DNA of 19,753 bases, from assembly GCA_009840715.1 (NCBI GenBank), contig VXNE01000405.1:1-19753 (forward strand), given 5' to 3'. Below are positions 7,614 to 16,068 of the stretch, one piece after another (the first letter of the stretch is position 1; each line of letters starts with the position of its first letter). The translations under genes were made by a program, and so were the position numbers. This DNA comes from Gammaproteobacteria bacterium (GTDB lineage Bacteria; Pseudomonadota; Gammaproteobacteria; Pseudomonadales; Azotimanducaceae). The notes beneath the pieces were generated by a model. It did no database searches, was not told the DNA's origin, and saw only the letters and a list, made by a program, of their open reading frames with translations.

Positions 7614-7634
7614 CCGAAGGAGATGCGCCCGGTG
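7614..7634 (+). promoter_or_regulatory. Ribosome binding site that decides the start of the S9 peptidase
   Basis: GAAGGAG at 7616-7622 abuts the ATG at 7623, too close for initiation there, but stands 9 bases from the GTG at 7632. The latter is therefore the better start. A TTG at 7605 lies upstream of this site and inside the previous gene. Confidence 0.6.
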
Positions 7635-10124
7635 TACGCAGAACGCTTCCTCCGAAGCTCGCTTGTCGGAGTCTGCCTCCTTTCGCTCGCGGGCTGTGCT
7701 CCGGCCGAGTCGGTCGATGGCGCGCAGCCCGATGCCGGGCCGCTGACGGCAGCCGACTACACCGCTGCCGCGGCGCTGCTCGAAGGCAACGTGGCCGGCC
7801 TCGTGAAGAACGCCCGCGTGGAACCGCACTGGTTGGGGGATACGGGCCGCTTCTGGTATCGGCGCGATACGGAGGCAGGGCATGAGTACGTCGTCTTCGA
7901 CGCCGCCAACGGCGAGAAGTCCAGGGCCTTCGATCACGATGCCGTGGCGGTTGCCATCAGCGAGGCGCTCGAACTTGAAGAGCCGTTGGATGGGTCAAGC
8001 CTCGCGCTGGGCACGCTGGCCCTCGCCGAAGACCTGTCGAGCCTGAAAGTCGACGTGGGCGTCGGAGCGGAGGCACAGCGCGTGACATGCACGCTGCAGC
8101 CCGTTTCCTGCGCTCCGGCGCCGGCCGATGCCGCGCCGGCAGACCGGCTGGTCTCCCCCGACGGCCGAACCGCCGTCGTCGCGCGGGACGACAATCTCCA
8201 CGCCATCGACGTCGAGACGGGCGACGAACGTCCCCTGACCACCGACGGATCGCCCGGGCTCTCCTGGGGCAAGTGGCCCGACACCACGCTGATCACGATC
8301 CCGCGCAGGAAGACCGACTGGCCGCTGCCGCCCTACATGACGGCCTGGTCCCCCGACAGCCGTACCCTGATCGCCGCCCGCGTCGACGAACGCCGCCTGC
8401 CGGCAATGCCCTTCGTCGAGTGGGTGCCGACGGACGGGTCACGCCGGCCCGTTGTGCACAACCTGCACATGCCGATCGCCGGGGATACAGACACGCTCGA
8501 GATCGAGTTCTTCGCCATTGACGTCGAGACCGGGACCAGCGTGCCGATCGCACTGCCCGAGGGGCACCAGGTGAACGGTCTCCTCGACGCTGGCGTGCTC
8601 GGCTGGAGCACGGCCCGCGGCCAGGCCTTCATAGTCGTCGCCACCCCGGATGCCCAGTCCGCCGCGCTCCTCCGCGTCGATCTCGTATCCGGTGACGCGG
8701 TGCCCGTGATCGAGGAAACGTCCGCGGTACGCCTCGAGACGAATACGCTGATGTACAACCGGCCCAACATCCGCCTGCTCGGCGACGGCGACGAAGTCGT
8801 GTGGTACTCCGACGACAGCGGCTGGGGCCACCTGTACCTCCACGATGCACAGACCGGGGAGCTCAAGGGCGCAATCACCTCCGGCGACTGGGCGGTGTTC
8901 GACATTCACGCGCTGGACGAGGAGGCGCGGCAGATCTACTTCACCGCCGGGGGCCGCGAAGCCGATCGTGACCCCTACTACCGGCACCTTTACCGTGCCT
9001 CTCTGGAGGGCGGCGACCCGGTCCTCCTGACAGAGAACGACGCCGATCACATGATCCCGGCGGACCCGATCCCATTGTTCACCGTGCTGTACGGGACGGC
9101 GCCCGGCGAACCGCTGGTGCGGCCGGACCTGAATCTCTTCATCGATACCTGGTCCACCGTGGACCAGCCGCCGGTCACGGTGTTGCGTTCGACCCGGGAC
9201 GGCAGCATCGTCGCCGAGCTGGAACGCGCCGATGCCAGCGCGCTCTACGCCGCCGGCTGGCAGGCCCCGGTGCGTCAACTCGTCAAGGCGGCGGACGGCG
9301 AGACGGACATCGCCACCGTCTACTACGCCCCGGCCCGGGCGCTGCCCGGCGGCAGGCATCCGGTCATCGATTCCGCCTATGGCGGTCCGCAGGTCTACGT
9401 GGCGCCGCGCAACTTCATGGAGGCGCACATGGGCAGGAACCCCATCGGCGAGAGCGCCCTGGCGCGCCTCGGCTTTGCCGTCGCGGTCACCGACGGGCGC
9501 GGTACGCCGGGTCGCGGCACCGCGTTCCGGAACGCCGGTTACACCGAGTTCACGCAGGTGGGCATCGACGACCACATCGCCGCCATCCGGCAACTGGCCG
9601 AACAACATCCCGAGATCGACCTGGAGCGGGCCGGCATCTACGGCTGGTCCTGGGGCGGTACCTTCGCCGCGCAGGCCATCCTGAGCCGTCCCGCGTTCTA
9701 TGACGTATCCGTCTCCGGGGCCGGCGTGTATGACTACGCCGCCATCTACCCGGGGTTCGAGACGATGACCGGCGCACCGGTCTACGAGGACGGCTCTTCC
9801 AAGCGCACCGCGCCGGACGAATACCCTGCCAACTGGGCGCCCCTGGACATTACCGCCCTCGCCGGCAACCTGGACGGGCACCTCCTGCTCGTCTACGGCG
9901 ACCTGGACGAGAACGTACCGCCGGTGCAGGCGTTCCGGCTGATCGACGCGCTGGTGGCGGCCAACAAGCCCTACGACCTGCTCGCAATGCCGAACCGCAC
10001 GCACGGCGCCGCCGGCGAGGGTTACGTCATCCAGCGCACCTGGGACTACTTCGTCCGGCACCTGCACGGCATGGAACCGCCCCGCGACGTCACCGTGACG
10101 AACGCCTCGGTGCCGCTCTTGTGA
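7632..10124 (+). CDS. S9 family peptidase (DPP IV-like), lipoprotein
   Basis: 830 residues from GTG at 7632 (ATG 7623 and TTG 7605 also in frame). The N-terminus is a lipoprotein signal with lipobox LAGC and modified Cys22, so the enzyme is anchored to a membrane, facing the periplasm or the surface. Residues about 45-545 form the beta-propeller (repeated blocks such as SPDGRTAVVARDDNLHAI, WSPDSRTLIAARVDE and VVWYSDDSGWGHLYLHD). Residues about 560-820 are the alpha/beta-hydrolase domain: YGGPQVY, nucleophile Ser673 in GWSWGG, Asp759 in YGDLDENV, His791 in NRTHG. The triad is complete. The double-Glu motif that holds the substrate amino terminus in true dipeptidyl peptidase IV was not found near DWPLPPYMTAWSP, so the cleavage mode may differ. 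It probably trims peptides outside the cytoplasm for the operon's receptor or after import. Confidence 0.9.
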   Translation: MYAERFLRSSLVGVCLLSLAGCAPAESVDGAQPDAGPLTAADYTAAAALLEGNVAGLVKNARVEPHWLGDTGRFWYRRDTEAGHEYVVFDAANGEKSRAFDHDAVAVAISEALELEEPLDGSSLALGTLALAEDLSSLKVDVGVGAEAQRVTCTLQPVSCAPAPADAAPADRLVSPDGRTAVVARDDNLHAIDVETGDERPLTTDGSPGLSWGKWPDTTLITIPRRKTDWPLPPYMTAWSPDSRTLIAARVDERRLPAMPFVEWVPTDGSRRPVVHNLHMPIAGDTDTLEIEFFAIDVETGTSVPIALPEGHQVNGLLDAGVLGWSTARGQAFIVVATPDAQSAALLRVDLVSGDAVPVIEETSAVRLETNTLMYNRPNIRLLGDGDEVVWYSDDSGWGHLYLHDAQTGELKGAITSGDWAVFDIHALDEEARQIYFTAGGREADRDPYYRHLYRASLEGGDPVLLTENDADHMIPADPIPLFTVLYGTAPGEPLVRPDLNLFIDTWSTVDQPPVTVLRSTRDGSIVAELERADASALYAAGWQAPVRQLVKAADGETDIATVYYAPARALPGGRHPVIDSAYGGPQVYVAPRNFMEAHMGRNPIGESALARLGFAVAVTDGRGTPGRGTAFRNAGYTEFTQVGIDDHIAAIRQLAEQHPEIDLERAGIYGWSWGGTFAAQAILSRPAFYDVSVSGAGVYDYAAIYPGFETMTGAPVYEDGSSKRTAPDEYPANWAPLDITALAGNLDGHLLLVYGDLDENVPPVQAFRLIDALVAANKPYDLLAMPNRTHGAAGEGYVIQRTWDYFVRHLHGMEPPRDVTVTNASVPLL

Positions 10125-10179
10125 GGTAGCGCCCCAACGCCTGCGTCCATTGAGACGGTCATTTCGCGAGCCGAACCGC

Positions 10180-11430
10180 ATGATCGTCTTCACGAACGCA
10201 AAAGTCTTCGACGGGGTGAGCGACGCCCTCGAGCGGGTCAACGTCACCGTCACGGGCGAACGCATCTCCGCAGTCTCGGCCGCACCCCCGGACCCGGGCG
10301 CGGAAGCAATCGACTGCGGCGGCCGCGTGCTGATGCCGGGCCTGATCGATGCCCACGTGCACGTCTACGCCTACGACCTGAACGTCACGCGCGCGCAGCA
10401 CCTGCCGATGACGATGATCGCCCACCACGCGGCGAACATGCTGCGCGACTGCCTCGACCGCGGATTCACCACCGTGCGCGATACGGCCGGCGCCGACTTC
10501 GGGCTGTCGCTGGCCATACAGCTCGGCCTCATCCAGGCGCCGCGGCTCTACTTCTGCGGCCGCGCGCTCAGCCAGACCGGCGGCCACCTCGACATGCGCC
10601 ACCAGCACCATCATCACCACCACGACGACGAGGTGGTGATGTGCGGCTGCAGTTTCGCCAATCCCCTGGGCTGGGTCGTGGACGGCGTGGATGCCGTGCG
10701 CAAGGCGACACGCGAAGAACTCCGCCGGGGCGCCTCGTTCATCAAGTTCACCGGCTCGGGCGGCATCTCCACCACCTCCGATCCCCTGGAGGGCACTCAG
10801 TTCTCCGACGAGGAGGTGCGGGCCATCGTCGAGGAAGTGGAGAACCACCAGGTGTACTGCACCGCGCACATCCACCCGGACCGGGCGCTGAAGCGCGCCG
10901 TCCGGCTCGGCGTGCACTGCATCGAACACGGCACCCTGATCGAGCCGGACACCGCCGCCATGGCCGCGGAAGCCGGCACCAGCATCGTGCCGACCCTGGC
11001 CGTGATGGCCGCGCTGGTCGAGCATGGCAGGGAACTCGGCTACCCGGACGAATCCCTCGCGAAGCTCGACATGGTCAAGGACGAGGCCGTCGACCGGCTC
11101 CGCCACATGAAGTCGGCGGGCGTGCGCGTGGGATTCGGCACGGACCTGATCGGCGCGCCGCTGCAGAAGATGCAGTGCACCGAGTTCGGCCTGCGCAAGC
11201 CCGTCTTCAGCAACTTCGAGATCCTGCGCCAGGTCACGGGCATGAACGCGGAGATACTCGATGCGAGCGGCGACATCGGCGAGATCACCGAAGGCGCCTA
11301 CGCCGACATCCTGGTCGTGGACGGCAATCCGCTCGAGGACCTCAAGGTGCTTGAGAGCGACGGCGCCGACATTCCCGTGGTGATGAAGGGTGGGGAGTTC
11401 CACCGCAACTGGTTGGGAGGGGAATTATGA
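10180..11430 (+). CDS. Metal-dependent amidohydrolase, imidazolonepropionase / Xaa-Pro dipeptidase-like
   Basis: 416 residues from ATG at 10180; a TTG at 10150 would add ten residues lacking similarity. The ribosome site is weak. No signal peptide. Ligands of the binuclear amidohydrolase site are visible in order: His59 and His61 in DAHVHVY, Lys189 (to be carboxylated) in FIKFTGSGG, His230 in TAHIH, His250 in CIEHGTL, Asp322 in GFGTDLIG. GGHLDMR at 135-140 is a conserved loop, directly followed by an unusual HQHHHHHHDD (141-150). Relatives (COG1228) open cyclic amides or split Xaa-Pro and Xaa-Arg dipeptides. Following a peptidase, it may finish degradation of peptides or cyclic dipeptides (inference). 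It overlaps the next start in ATGA. Confidence 0.88.
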   Translation: MIVFTNAKVFDGVSDALERVNVTVTGERISAVSAAPPDPGAEAIDCGGRVLMPGLIDAHVHVYAYDLNVTRAQHLPMTMIAHHAANMLRDCLDRGFTTVRDTAGADFGLSLAIQLGLIQAPRLYFCGRALSQTGGHLDMRHQHHHHHHDDEVVMCGCSFANPLGWVVDGVDAVRKATREELRRGASFIKFTGSGGISTTSDPLEGTQFSDEEVRAIVEEVENHQVYCTAHIHPDRALKRAVRLGVHCIEHGTLIEPDTAAMAAEAGTSIVPTLAVMAALVEHGRELGYPDESLAKLDMVKDEAVDRLRHMKSAGVRVGFGTDLIGAPLQKMQCTEFGLRKPVFSNFEILRQVTGMNAEILDASGDIGEITEGAYADILVVDGNPLEDLKVLESDGADIPVVMKGGEFHRNWLGGEL

Positions 11431-12095
11431 AGCAAGCGCTGAAGCGGGCAGGCGTCCTGTCCACCATGGCCTGCCTCGCGCTGGCTACCACCTCGGCGCA
11501 GGCCCAGACCACCTCGGAGGCTCCGGTCGACCTGAGCCTCGTGACCCACAACGCCGTCACTATCGACGCTCCGGCGGAGCGCATCTGGCCGCACATCGTC
11601 GAACCCGATGCGTGGAAGGCGGGCGCGCAACTGGTCCCGGTCGAGGGCGCGGAACACCGCTTCCGGGCCGTGATGCCGGACGCTCCCGACACGCCCTTGT
11701 TCGAGGTCACGAACGTCGAGTTCGACCCCCCCGCCCGGCGCACGATCCGGCTGAACGCCCTGGACGGCGCGCTGATCGGTTTCGCCACTTGGGAACTCAC
11801 CGCGACGGACGCGGGCACGCGTGTGGCCTACCACGTTTACAGTCAACAGGAGGCTCCGCCCGGCGGGCCGGCCTTCGACCGGGAGGCCTACGTCGAGGAC
11901 AACCGCAAGCGGTTCCAGGACGAGTTGAACGCGCTCAAGGCACTCGTCGAAGGGGTTGATCCGGACGCAACTCCCCGCAAGGACCGACCGGAGTCGGTGG
12001 GCAACGCCGATCCGCCGGACGCGGTCTTCGTCCACCCCCGCGCTCACCGCGAACCGTGGCCAGTCCCGCACCGCGGTCCCGACCTGAATCGATGA
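11427..12095 (+). CDS. Secreted SRPBCC-domain protein
   Basis: 222 residues from ATG at 11427, translationally coupled to the amidohydrolase. A Sec signal (MKQALKRAGV, hydrophobic core, AQAQ cleavage near residue 26) sends it to the periplasm. Residues about 40-175 fit the START/SRPBCC fold: THNAVTIDAPAERIWPHI is the typical first strand and helix, followed by strands such as RTIRLNALDG and TWELTATDAGTRVAYHVY and a long C-terminal helix (DNRKRFQDELNALKALVEG). SRPBCC proteins bind hydrophobic ligands in a cavity; some are enzymes. The last about 34 residues (189-222, Pro/Arg/Asp-rich) are antisense to the end of the hipA remnant and do not look like part of the fold, so the native stop was probably lost. 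Ligand unknown. Confidence 0.75.
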   Translation: MKQALKRAGVLSTMACLALATTSAQAQTTSEAPVDLSLVTHNAVTIDAPAERIWPHIVEPDAWKAGAQLVPVEGAEHRFRAVMPDAPDTPLFEVTNVEFDPPARRTIRLNALDGALIGFATWELTATDAGTRVAYHVYSQQEAPPGGPAFDREAYVEDNRKRFQDELNALKALVEGVDPDATPRKDRPESVGNADPPDAVFVHPRAHREPWPVPHRGPDLNR

Positions 12096-13087
12096 CGCGG
12101 CTCGCGGGGTTCTTCTTCAGCCCCGAGTTGTCCGCGAACCGCAGGACGTCCTCCCGGTCGAAGCCGTCACGCTCCCCGGCTGCGCTCATCTGGTGCTCGT
12201 GCGTCCAGTCTCCCGACGGGTTGAACGAGTACGCCAAGTCGTAGGCGGGCGAAAGCCGCCACGCGCCGCTGCGGTCCATCAGGAACGCGATGTTCCTTCA
12301 CGTGATCGTCCTGGTTGCGGGCGACGATGTTGAAGACCGCGCGCCGGTACTGCTCTTCGACCACGGCCATCCCGAGCCCCATCGCCCGGATCGTCTCCAT
12401 GACTTGCTCGTAGGCGTAGGCGCCCGCCATGTTGAAATCGAAGTGTCGCAACGCCCCGAACGTCTGCATGTGGATCTTGTTTCCCCGGCGTCGCAGCCGT
12501 CCCCTGCCTTGGTCCGGCCGGACCGGAACTCCCCGGTGGCCGCGTTCCAGGCCAGCACCGCCTTCGCCCTGCCTCCGCCGGCGGAGGTCCCCACGCTGAG
12601 AATGTCCTCCACGGCCGCCTTGTCGTCCTGACCGCGGAGCTGTCCCGTCAGACGCTCCCGTTCGTGGAGAACGCGATTGGCGAGATCGACCAACCGACCG
12701 ACCTCGACGCGGTGACGTCGGTCCGGCCGCCGGATCGCCGGCGCGAACTCGAGCGCCCCGACGCCCCGCGTACCGATGTAGCAGAGCCGGTCCACGGGAC
12801 TGAACGACTCCCGCGTGCGACCAGTCTCTGCCAGCCAAGCGTTGATCAGGGCGTTGCCGTAGCGATCTGGCAGCGCATCGGCCAGGAGGCCCGGGAGGCC
12901 CATGAACGCCCGGTGGTCAAGCTCCGGACACTCGTACGGGCCCCCCTCATAGGCATGACCACGGGCGAGACCTCGATACCGGCCCGCACAAAACGCGGGT
13001 CGTACTCGAAAACCCCTGTTCCCTCCCGGCGTCCCACGAAACCGCCCCGATACGGCGGCCCCACAGGATCACGCTCGCGTCGGTCAC
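11990..13087 (-). pseudogene. Decayed HipA-like kinase toxin gene
   Basis: HipA-family blocks follow each other in order on the - strand but in changing frames. (a) from GTG at 13087, TDASVILWGRRIGAVSWDAG; (b) VFEYDPRFVRAGIEVSP (about 13010-12950); (c) PELDHRAFMGLPGLLADALP and the glycine-rich VGTSAGGGRAKAVLAWN (about 12945-12515); (d) KIHMQTFGALRHFDF and the catalytic loop ARNQDDHVKE (about 12480-12297); (e) NIAFLMDRSGAWRLSPAYDL (from about 12295); (f) AVRDWPRFAVSAGVDEDRV (about 12075-11990). At least five frame changes are needed. Between c and d about 100 residues usual for the family are missing. HipA is a Ser/Thr kinase toxin that phosphorylates glutamyl-tRNA synthetase; this copy cannot be functional. 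One break falls at a C6 run (12941-12946). Confidence 0.85.
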
Positions 13088-13365
13088 TTCAGGCTCCGAC
13101 CACGACCAGCTCCCTGATGCTTCGCTAGCCTTGCGCGGCCGTGCACGCTGGCGTTCTCCGCGCCGGGAGTCGACGCGCTCACGCTGTCGAAGCCGCTCGG
13201 CTCCCCCGCTTCGATGCGCCGCAAGGTACGCAGTCCGACCCCGGCGCTCTCCGCGAGCGCCTCCTGCGTCACATTCCTCGCGAGGCGCTGGCGCGCGAGC
13301 CGCCGCCCCAATTCCGTGCGCTGTGCGCGGGAGGTCAGGCCTTCCGGCATGCCTGTATAGGCCAT
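13084..13365 (-). CDS. HipB-like XRE-family regulator, C-terminally damaged
   Basis: 93 residues from ATG at 13365 with AGAGGT shortly upstream. Residues about 15-57 form an XRE helix-turn-helix: RTELGRRLARQRLARNVTQE, then ALAESAGVGLRTLRRIEAGE. This matches the antitoxins that precede hipA genes. After GFDSV (about residue 62) the frame reads an unlikely sequence. The next frame shows RQRARPRKASEASGSWSWSE, the usual ending of such antitoxins, running into the hipA start. A frame change, probably with a small deletion, therefore lies near 13180. The DNA-binding part may still be made. The upstream strand carries two similar CGTTA-containing stretches that could be its operator. It overlaps the hipA remnant start by 4 bases. 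Confidence 0.65.
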   Translation of the reverse strand: MAYTGMPEGLTSRAQRTELGRRLARQRLARNVTQEALAESAGVGLRTLRRIEAGEPSGFDSVSASTPGAENASVHGRARLAKHQGAGRGRSLK

Positions 13366-13699
13366 ATTCGACCTCTAACGACGCCTTAACGCCTTTATCG
13401 GTCGGGTCTTACCCGTTACTGGGCCAACGTCTCAACCGGCCCAATGTCGCCTTGCACGCGACGGGGGACAGGTCCCCCGACGGTGAACGACTTGCGGGCT
13501 CGCGGTGGCAGGCTTTCGACGGGCCAACCGGAAACCGCGAACAGCCACTCACGAAGGATGAGCGGCCGACGCAAGGTTCCTCGGCGTGCTGCCCGACGGG
13601 TTTCGAGACGAACTCACCAAGCGTCGACCTACTGTCCGGCCTCGAATCAACTGTGTCGTTCAGCCACCCCGCGGCCCGGCACCGGGATGCACTCTCCTT
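13366..13699. other. Gene-free stretch between hipB-like gene and TonB receptor
   Basis: 334 bases without a convincing gene. It holds the probable promoter of the hipB-like gene at its left end, a perfect inverted repeat at 13462-13479, and a shorter one (CCCGG-CA-CCGGG, 13675-13686) 14 bases after the receptor stop. The latter could help end receptor transcription, but no T-run follows. Confidence 0.6.
13462..13479. repeat. Perfect GC-rich inverted repeat
   Basis: Eight-base arms CGGGGGAC and GTCCCCCG separated by AG. The symmetry continues with one mismatch to 13460 and 13481. It could be a REP-like element, a hairpin in RNA, or a protein-binding site; no T-run follows on either strand, so it is not a standard terminator. 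Confidence 0.6.
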
Positions 13700-15871
13700 C
13701 TAAAAGCCTCCCCGGATGCTGATGCCCATGGTGCGCGGCTGTTGAAGGTAGAACTCAGCCAAGGCTCCGATGGGTCTGCTAAGTATGTTCTCTTCCTCCG
13801 TCAGATTCTCGACAAAGAAATGGACGCTCCAGTTGTCCCTCATGGCCCCGACACGCAAGTTCAGCGTCACCAGACCATCGTTGGTCTGGCTTTCCTGAGT
13901 ATAGCCAAACCCGCGTATGTTGACTTCAGTGTCGTCTGACGCCATGTAATCGGCGCGCGCATGACCCGTGAGTCCCGCGGGGAGTCCGAAGGTATAGTCC
14001 GCCGAAATGGAGAACGTAAACTCTGGCACCGAGTCCATCGGTTCGCCCGACCTGTGCGTCAGCGTATCCTCGGTATATTCTCCGTCGTTAAGGCCGTAGC
14101 TCGCCTCAAGGTAAAAGCTCTCGCTAAGGCGAAGCGAGCCCTGAAACTCAAACCCGCGCACTTCGGCCGCGCCTCCGTTGGCGAAAGCCTGGAAACCAAG
14201 TGGATTCGAGAAGTAGATCTGAATGTTCTCGTAATCCATGAAGAAGGCCGCAACCTCGTACCTGAAGGTTCCGTCACCCAACACTCCCTTGGCCCCCACC
14301 TCCCACGTGGAGAGATCTTCCGAATCAAACGCATTCGGCAGGCCAAAAAACGCCTCAGTGTCGAAGAATTGCACACCTCCAGACCTGAAGCCTTGGGCGA
14401 AGCTCGCATAGGTCATGAGATCGTCGTTGAATTCATACTTGAGTACGACCCGCGCCACGGTCGAGTCATTGTCAAGGCCGTCGACCACCGAAAGTGGGGC
14501 TCCAAACGAGGACACGATGTTCTTCGATGCGCGCTCATCCGTGTAATAGCGAACACCTAGCGTGCCCTCCAGGCGGTCAGTGAATGAAACCACTGCCTCT
14601 GCGAAATAGGCCAGCGCTTCCGTTTCGATCAACAGGGAGCCCTCCAGCGCTTGAAAGGGCAGCACGTTTGGATCCGGGTAGTAGTCAGAAACCAGCGGGG
14701 CGAAATGCTCTGAATCCTTGTAGTACACGCCCGCCGTCAGTAGCGTGTTGTCGGAGATTTCCGCATTTACCCTGACTTCCTGGGTAAGCGTCTCGACCAC
14801 AGTGTCAAGCCAATATCCGATATTGGTGATGTAGTTCGGCACGGCGATTTCGTTCCCGAACAAGGGTGCCCAGTCCGTGTAACCTGGGAAGACCGGCTCC
14901 AGAAATGCCTTGAACGCGGAGATGTCGAATGCAGTGACGACACCACGGTCTTGGTAGCCGGTTGAACTCGTGATTGAGAAGTTGTCCAGCTCCCACTTGA
15001 GCACTAGATTCGCCATGTCATAGCTGGTTTCACTTGGAACCGGATAGTAGGAGGTCGTATTGAAATTGAGATCGCTGTATCCAAGAATCGGAACCTCGTT
15101 TTCTTGTGTCTCCCACATGAGGCTGGCGGTAAATCGATCGGTGGGCGTGAACACCGCCTTGGCACGAATCAACCAGCGATCCACCGTATTGGCGTCATCG
15201 CCAAACAAAGTGCTGTCGACCCAACCTGGGGCTTCCTCGAAGTACCCTGCAAGCCGCAGTCCGAATACGTCGGAATCAAACGGCACGTTCCCGGCGACCC
15301 AGCCCCGATAGCCATCGCCACCATCATCCACCGAGCGGCCGCTGAGTTCGAAGATGCCGTCAACCTCTCCCGGGGTCGGGTTGCGCGTCAGGTACTTGAC
15401 GGTACCGCTGATGGAGCCCTCGCCATAGAGCGTGCCCTGCGGTCCCTTGAGCACCTCGACGCGTTCGATATCCACTAGCGGGAAAGAGAGTCCGTAGCCC
15501 GTGGTCTCCGCGTTGATCGTCATCTCGTCTACGAGGCGACCAACGGTAGGCAACAGGCTGCCGGGAGGGGAGATTCCTCGGACGCGGATGGTCTCGGTGA
15601 TACCGCCGAGAGAAGAGACGAACAGGCTCGGTATCTTGAACTGGATGTCAGCAAGGTTGACCGCCCCCATCGTTGCGACATCGTCCGCCGAGAGCGCCGA
15701 AACCGACATGGGCACGTCCATGAGCGCCTGGTCCCGTTTCTGCGCCGTCACCACGACTTCTTCGATCACGGGCGCGTCGTCTTCTTCCTCCGCCGAAGTC
15801 ACGGCGAACGGCGTGAAGGCCAGCAGTGCCGCTAGCGTAAGGCCCTGCGGGCTGAATCTGTTCAGGTGCAT
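13700..15871 (-). CDS. TonB-dependent receptor (second, COG1629 type)
   Basis: 723 residues from ATG at 15871, preceded by GGAGAG six bases upstream; an ATG at 15913 would add 14 polar residues before the signal and is less likely. A Sec signal (MHLNRFSPQG, hydrophobic run, TSA then EEE) is followed by a TonB box PVIEEVVVTAQKR (34-46). The plug follows with VPMSVSALSADDV, IRVRGI and VEVLKGPQGTLYGEGSISGTV, the conserved end of the plug. The barrel ends with Gly-Gly-Phe, the usual terminal aromatic for outer-membrane insertion. The ligand is unknown; family members import siderophores, vitamins and other compounds. Sampled rows have 43-55% GC, well below the neighbours, and no partner gene is in operon with it, which suggests separate acquisition. 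Confidence 0.92.
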   Translation of the reverse strand: MHLNRFSPQGLTLAALLAFTPFAVTSAEEEDDAPVIEEVVVTAQKRDQALMDVPMSVSALSADDVATMGAVNLADIQFKIPSLFVSSLGGITETIRVRGISPPGSLLPTVGRLVDEMTINAETTGYGLSFPLVDIERVEVLKGPQGTLYGEGSISGTVKYLTRNPTPGEVDGIFELSGRSVDDGGDGYRGWVAGNVPFDSDVFGLRLAGYFEEAPGWVDSTLFGDDANTVDRWLIRAKAVFTPTDRFTASLMWETQENEVPILGYSDLNFNTTSYYPVPSETSYDMANLVLKWELDNFSITSSTGYQDRGVVTAFDISAFKAFLEPVFPGYTDWAPLFGNEIAVPNYITNIGYWLDTVVETLTQEVRVNAEISDNTLLTAGVYYKDSEHFAPLVSDYYPDPNVLPFQALEGSLLIETEALAYFAEAVVSFTDRLEGTLGVRYYTDERASKNIVSSFGAPLSVVDGLDNDSTVARVVLKYEFNDDLMTYASFAQGFRSGGVQFFDTEAFFGLPNAFDSEDLSTWEVGAKGVLGDGTFRYEVAAFFMDYENIQIYFSNPLGFQAFANGGAAEVRGFEFQGSLRLSESFYLEASYGLNDGEYTEDTLTHRSGEPMDSVPEFTFSISADYTFGLPAGLTGHARADYMASDDTEVNIRGFGYTQESQTNDGLVTLNLRVGAMRDNWSVHFFVENLTEEENILSRPIGALAEFYLQQPRTMGISIRGGF

Positions 15872-16068
15872 GATCTCTCCGTCATACGTGCGTTGAGGAT
15901 TCCCCTCCGACAAGGGTAGGACGCAGCAAGCTCAATTTCCCTCAACCGCGAAATCGGCGCACGGCGCGCCCGCCCTGACGCAGCCTGCGGACCACGCCTC
16001 TCCGGGAACCCCTGATCAAACCAGCTACAACCCTCATAGCCCCGGCACGCGAGGTCGCCGGCGACTTC

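Noticed and set aside
8439..10265. Long open frame antisense to the S9 peptidase (608 codons)
   Set aside because: Shadow of the real gene, with no family motifs and no plausible start site.
10600..10629. Poly-His as a vector tag or contamination
   Set aside because: It lies inside a continuous amidohydrolase gene with correct motifs on both sides, and there is no vector sequence.
11990..13365. Intact hipBA system
   Set aside because: No single frame covers HipA; several frame changes and a large deletion separate its conserved blocks.
13141..13389. Small + strand frame over the hipB-like gene
   Set aside because: The opposite strand shows a clear XRE helix-turn-helix with a ribosome site; the + frame has no recognisable features.
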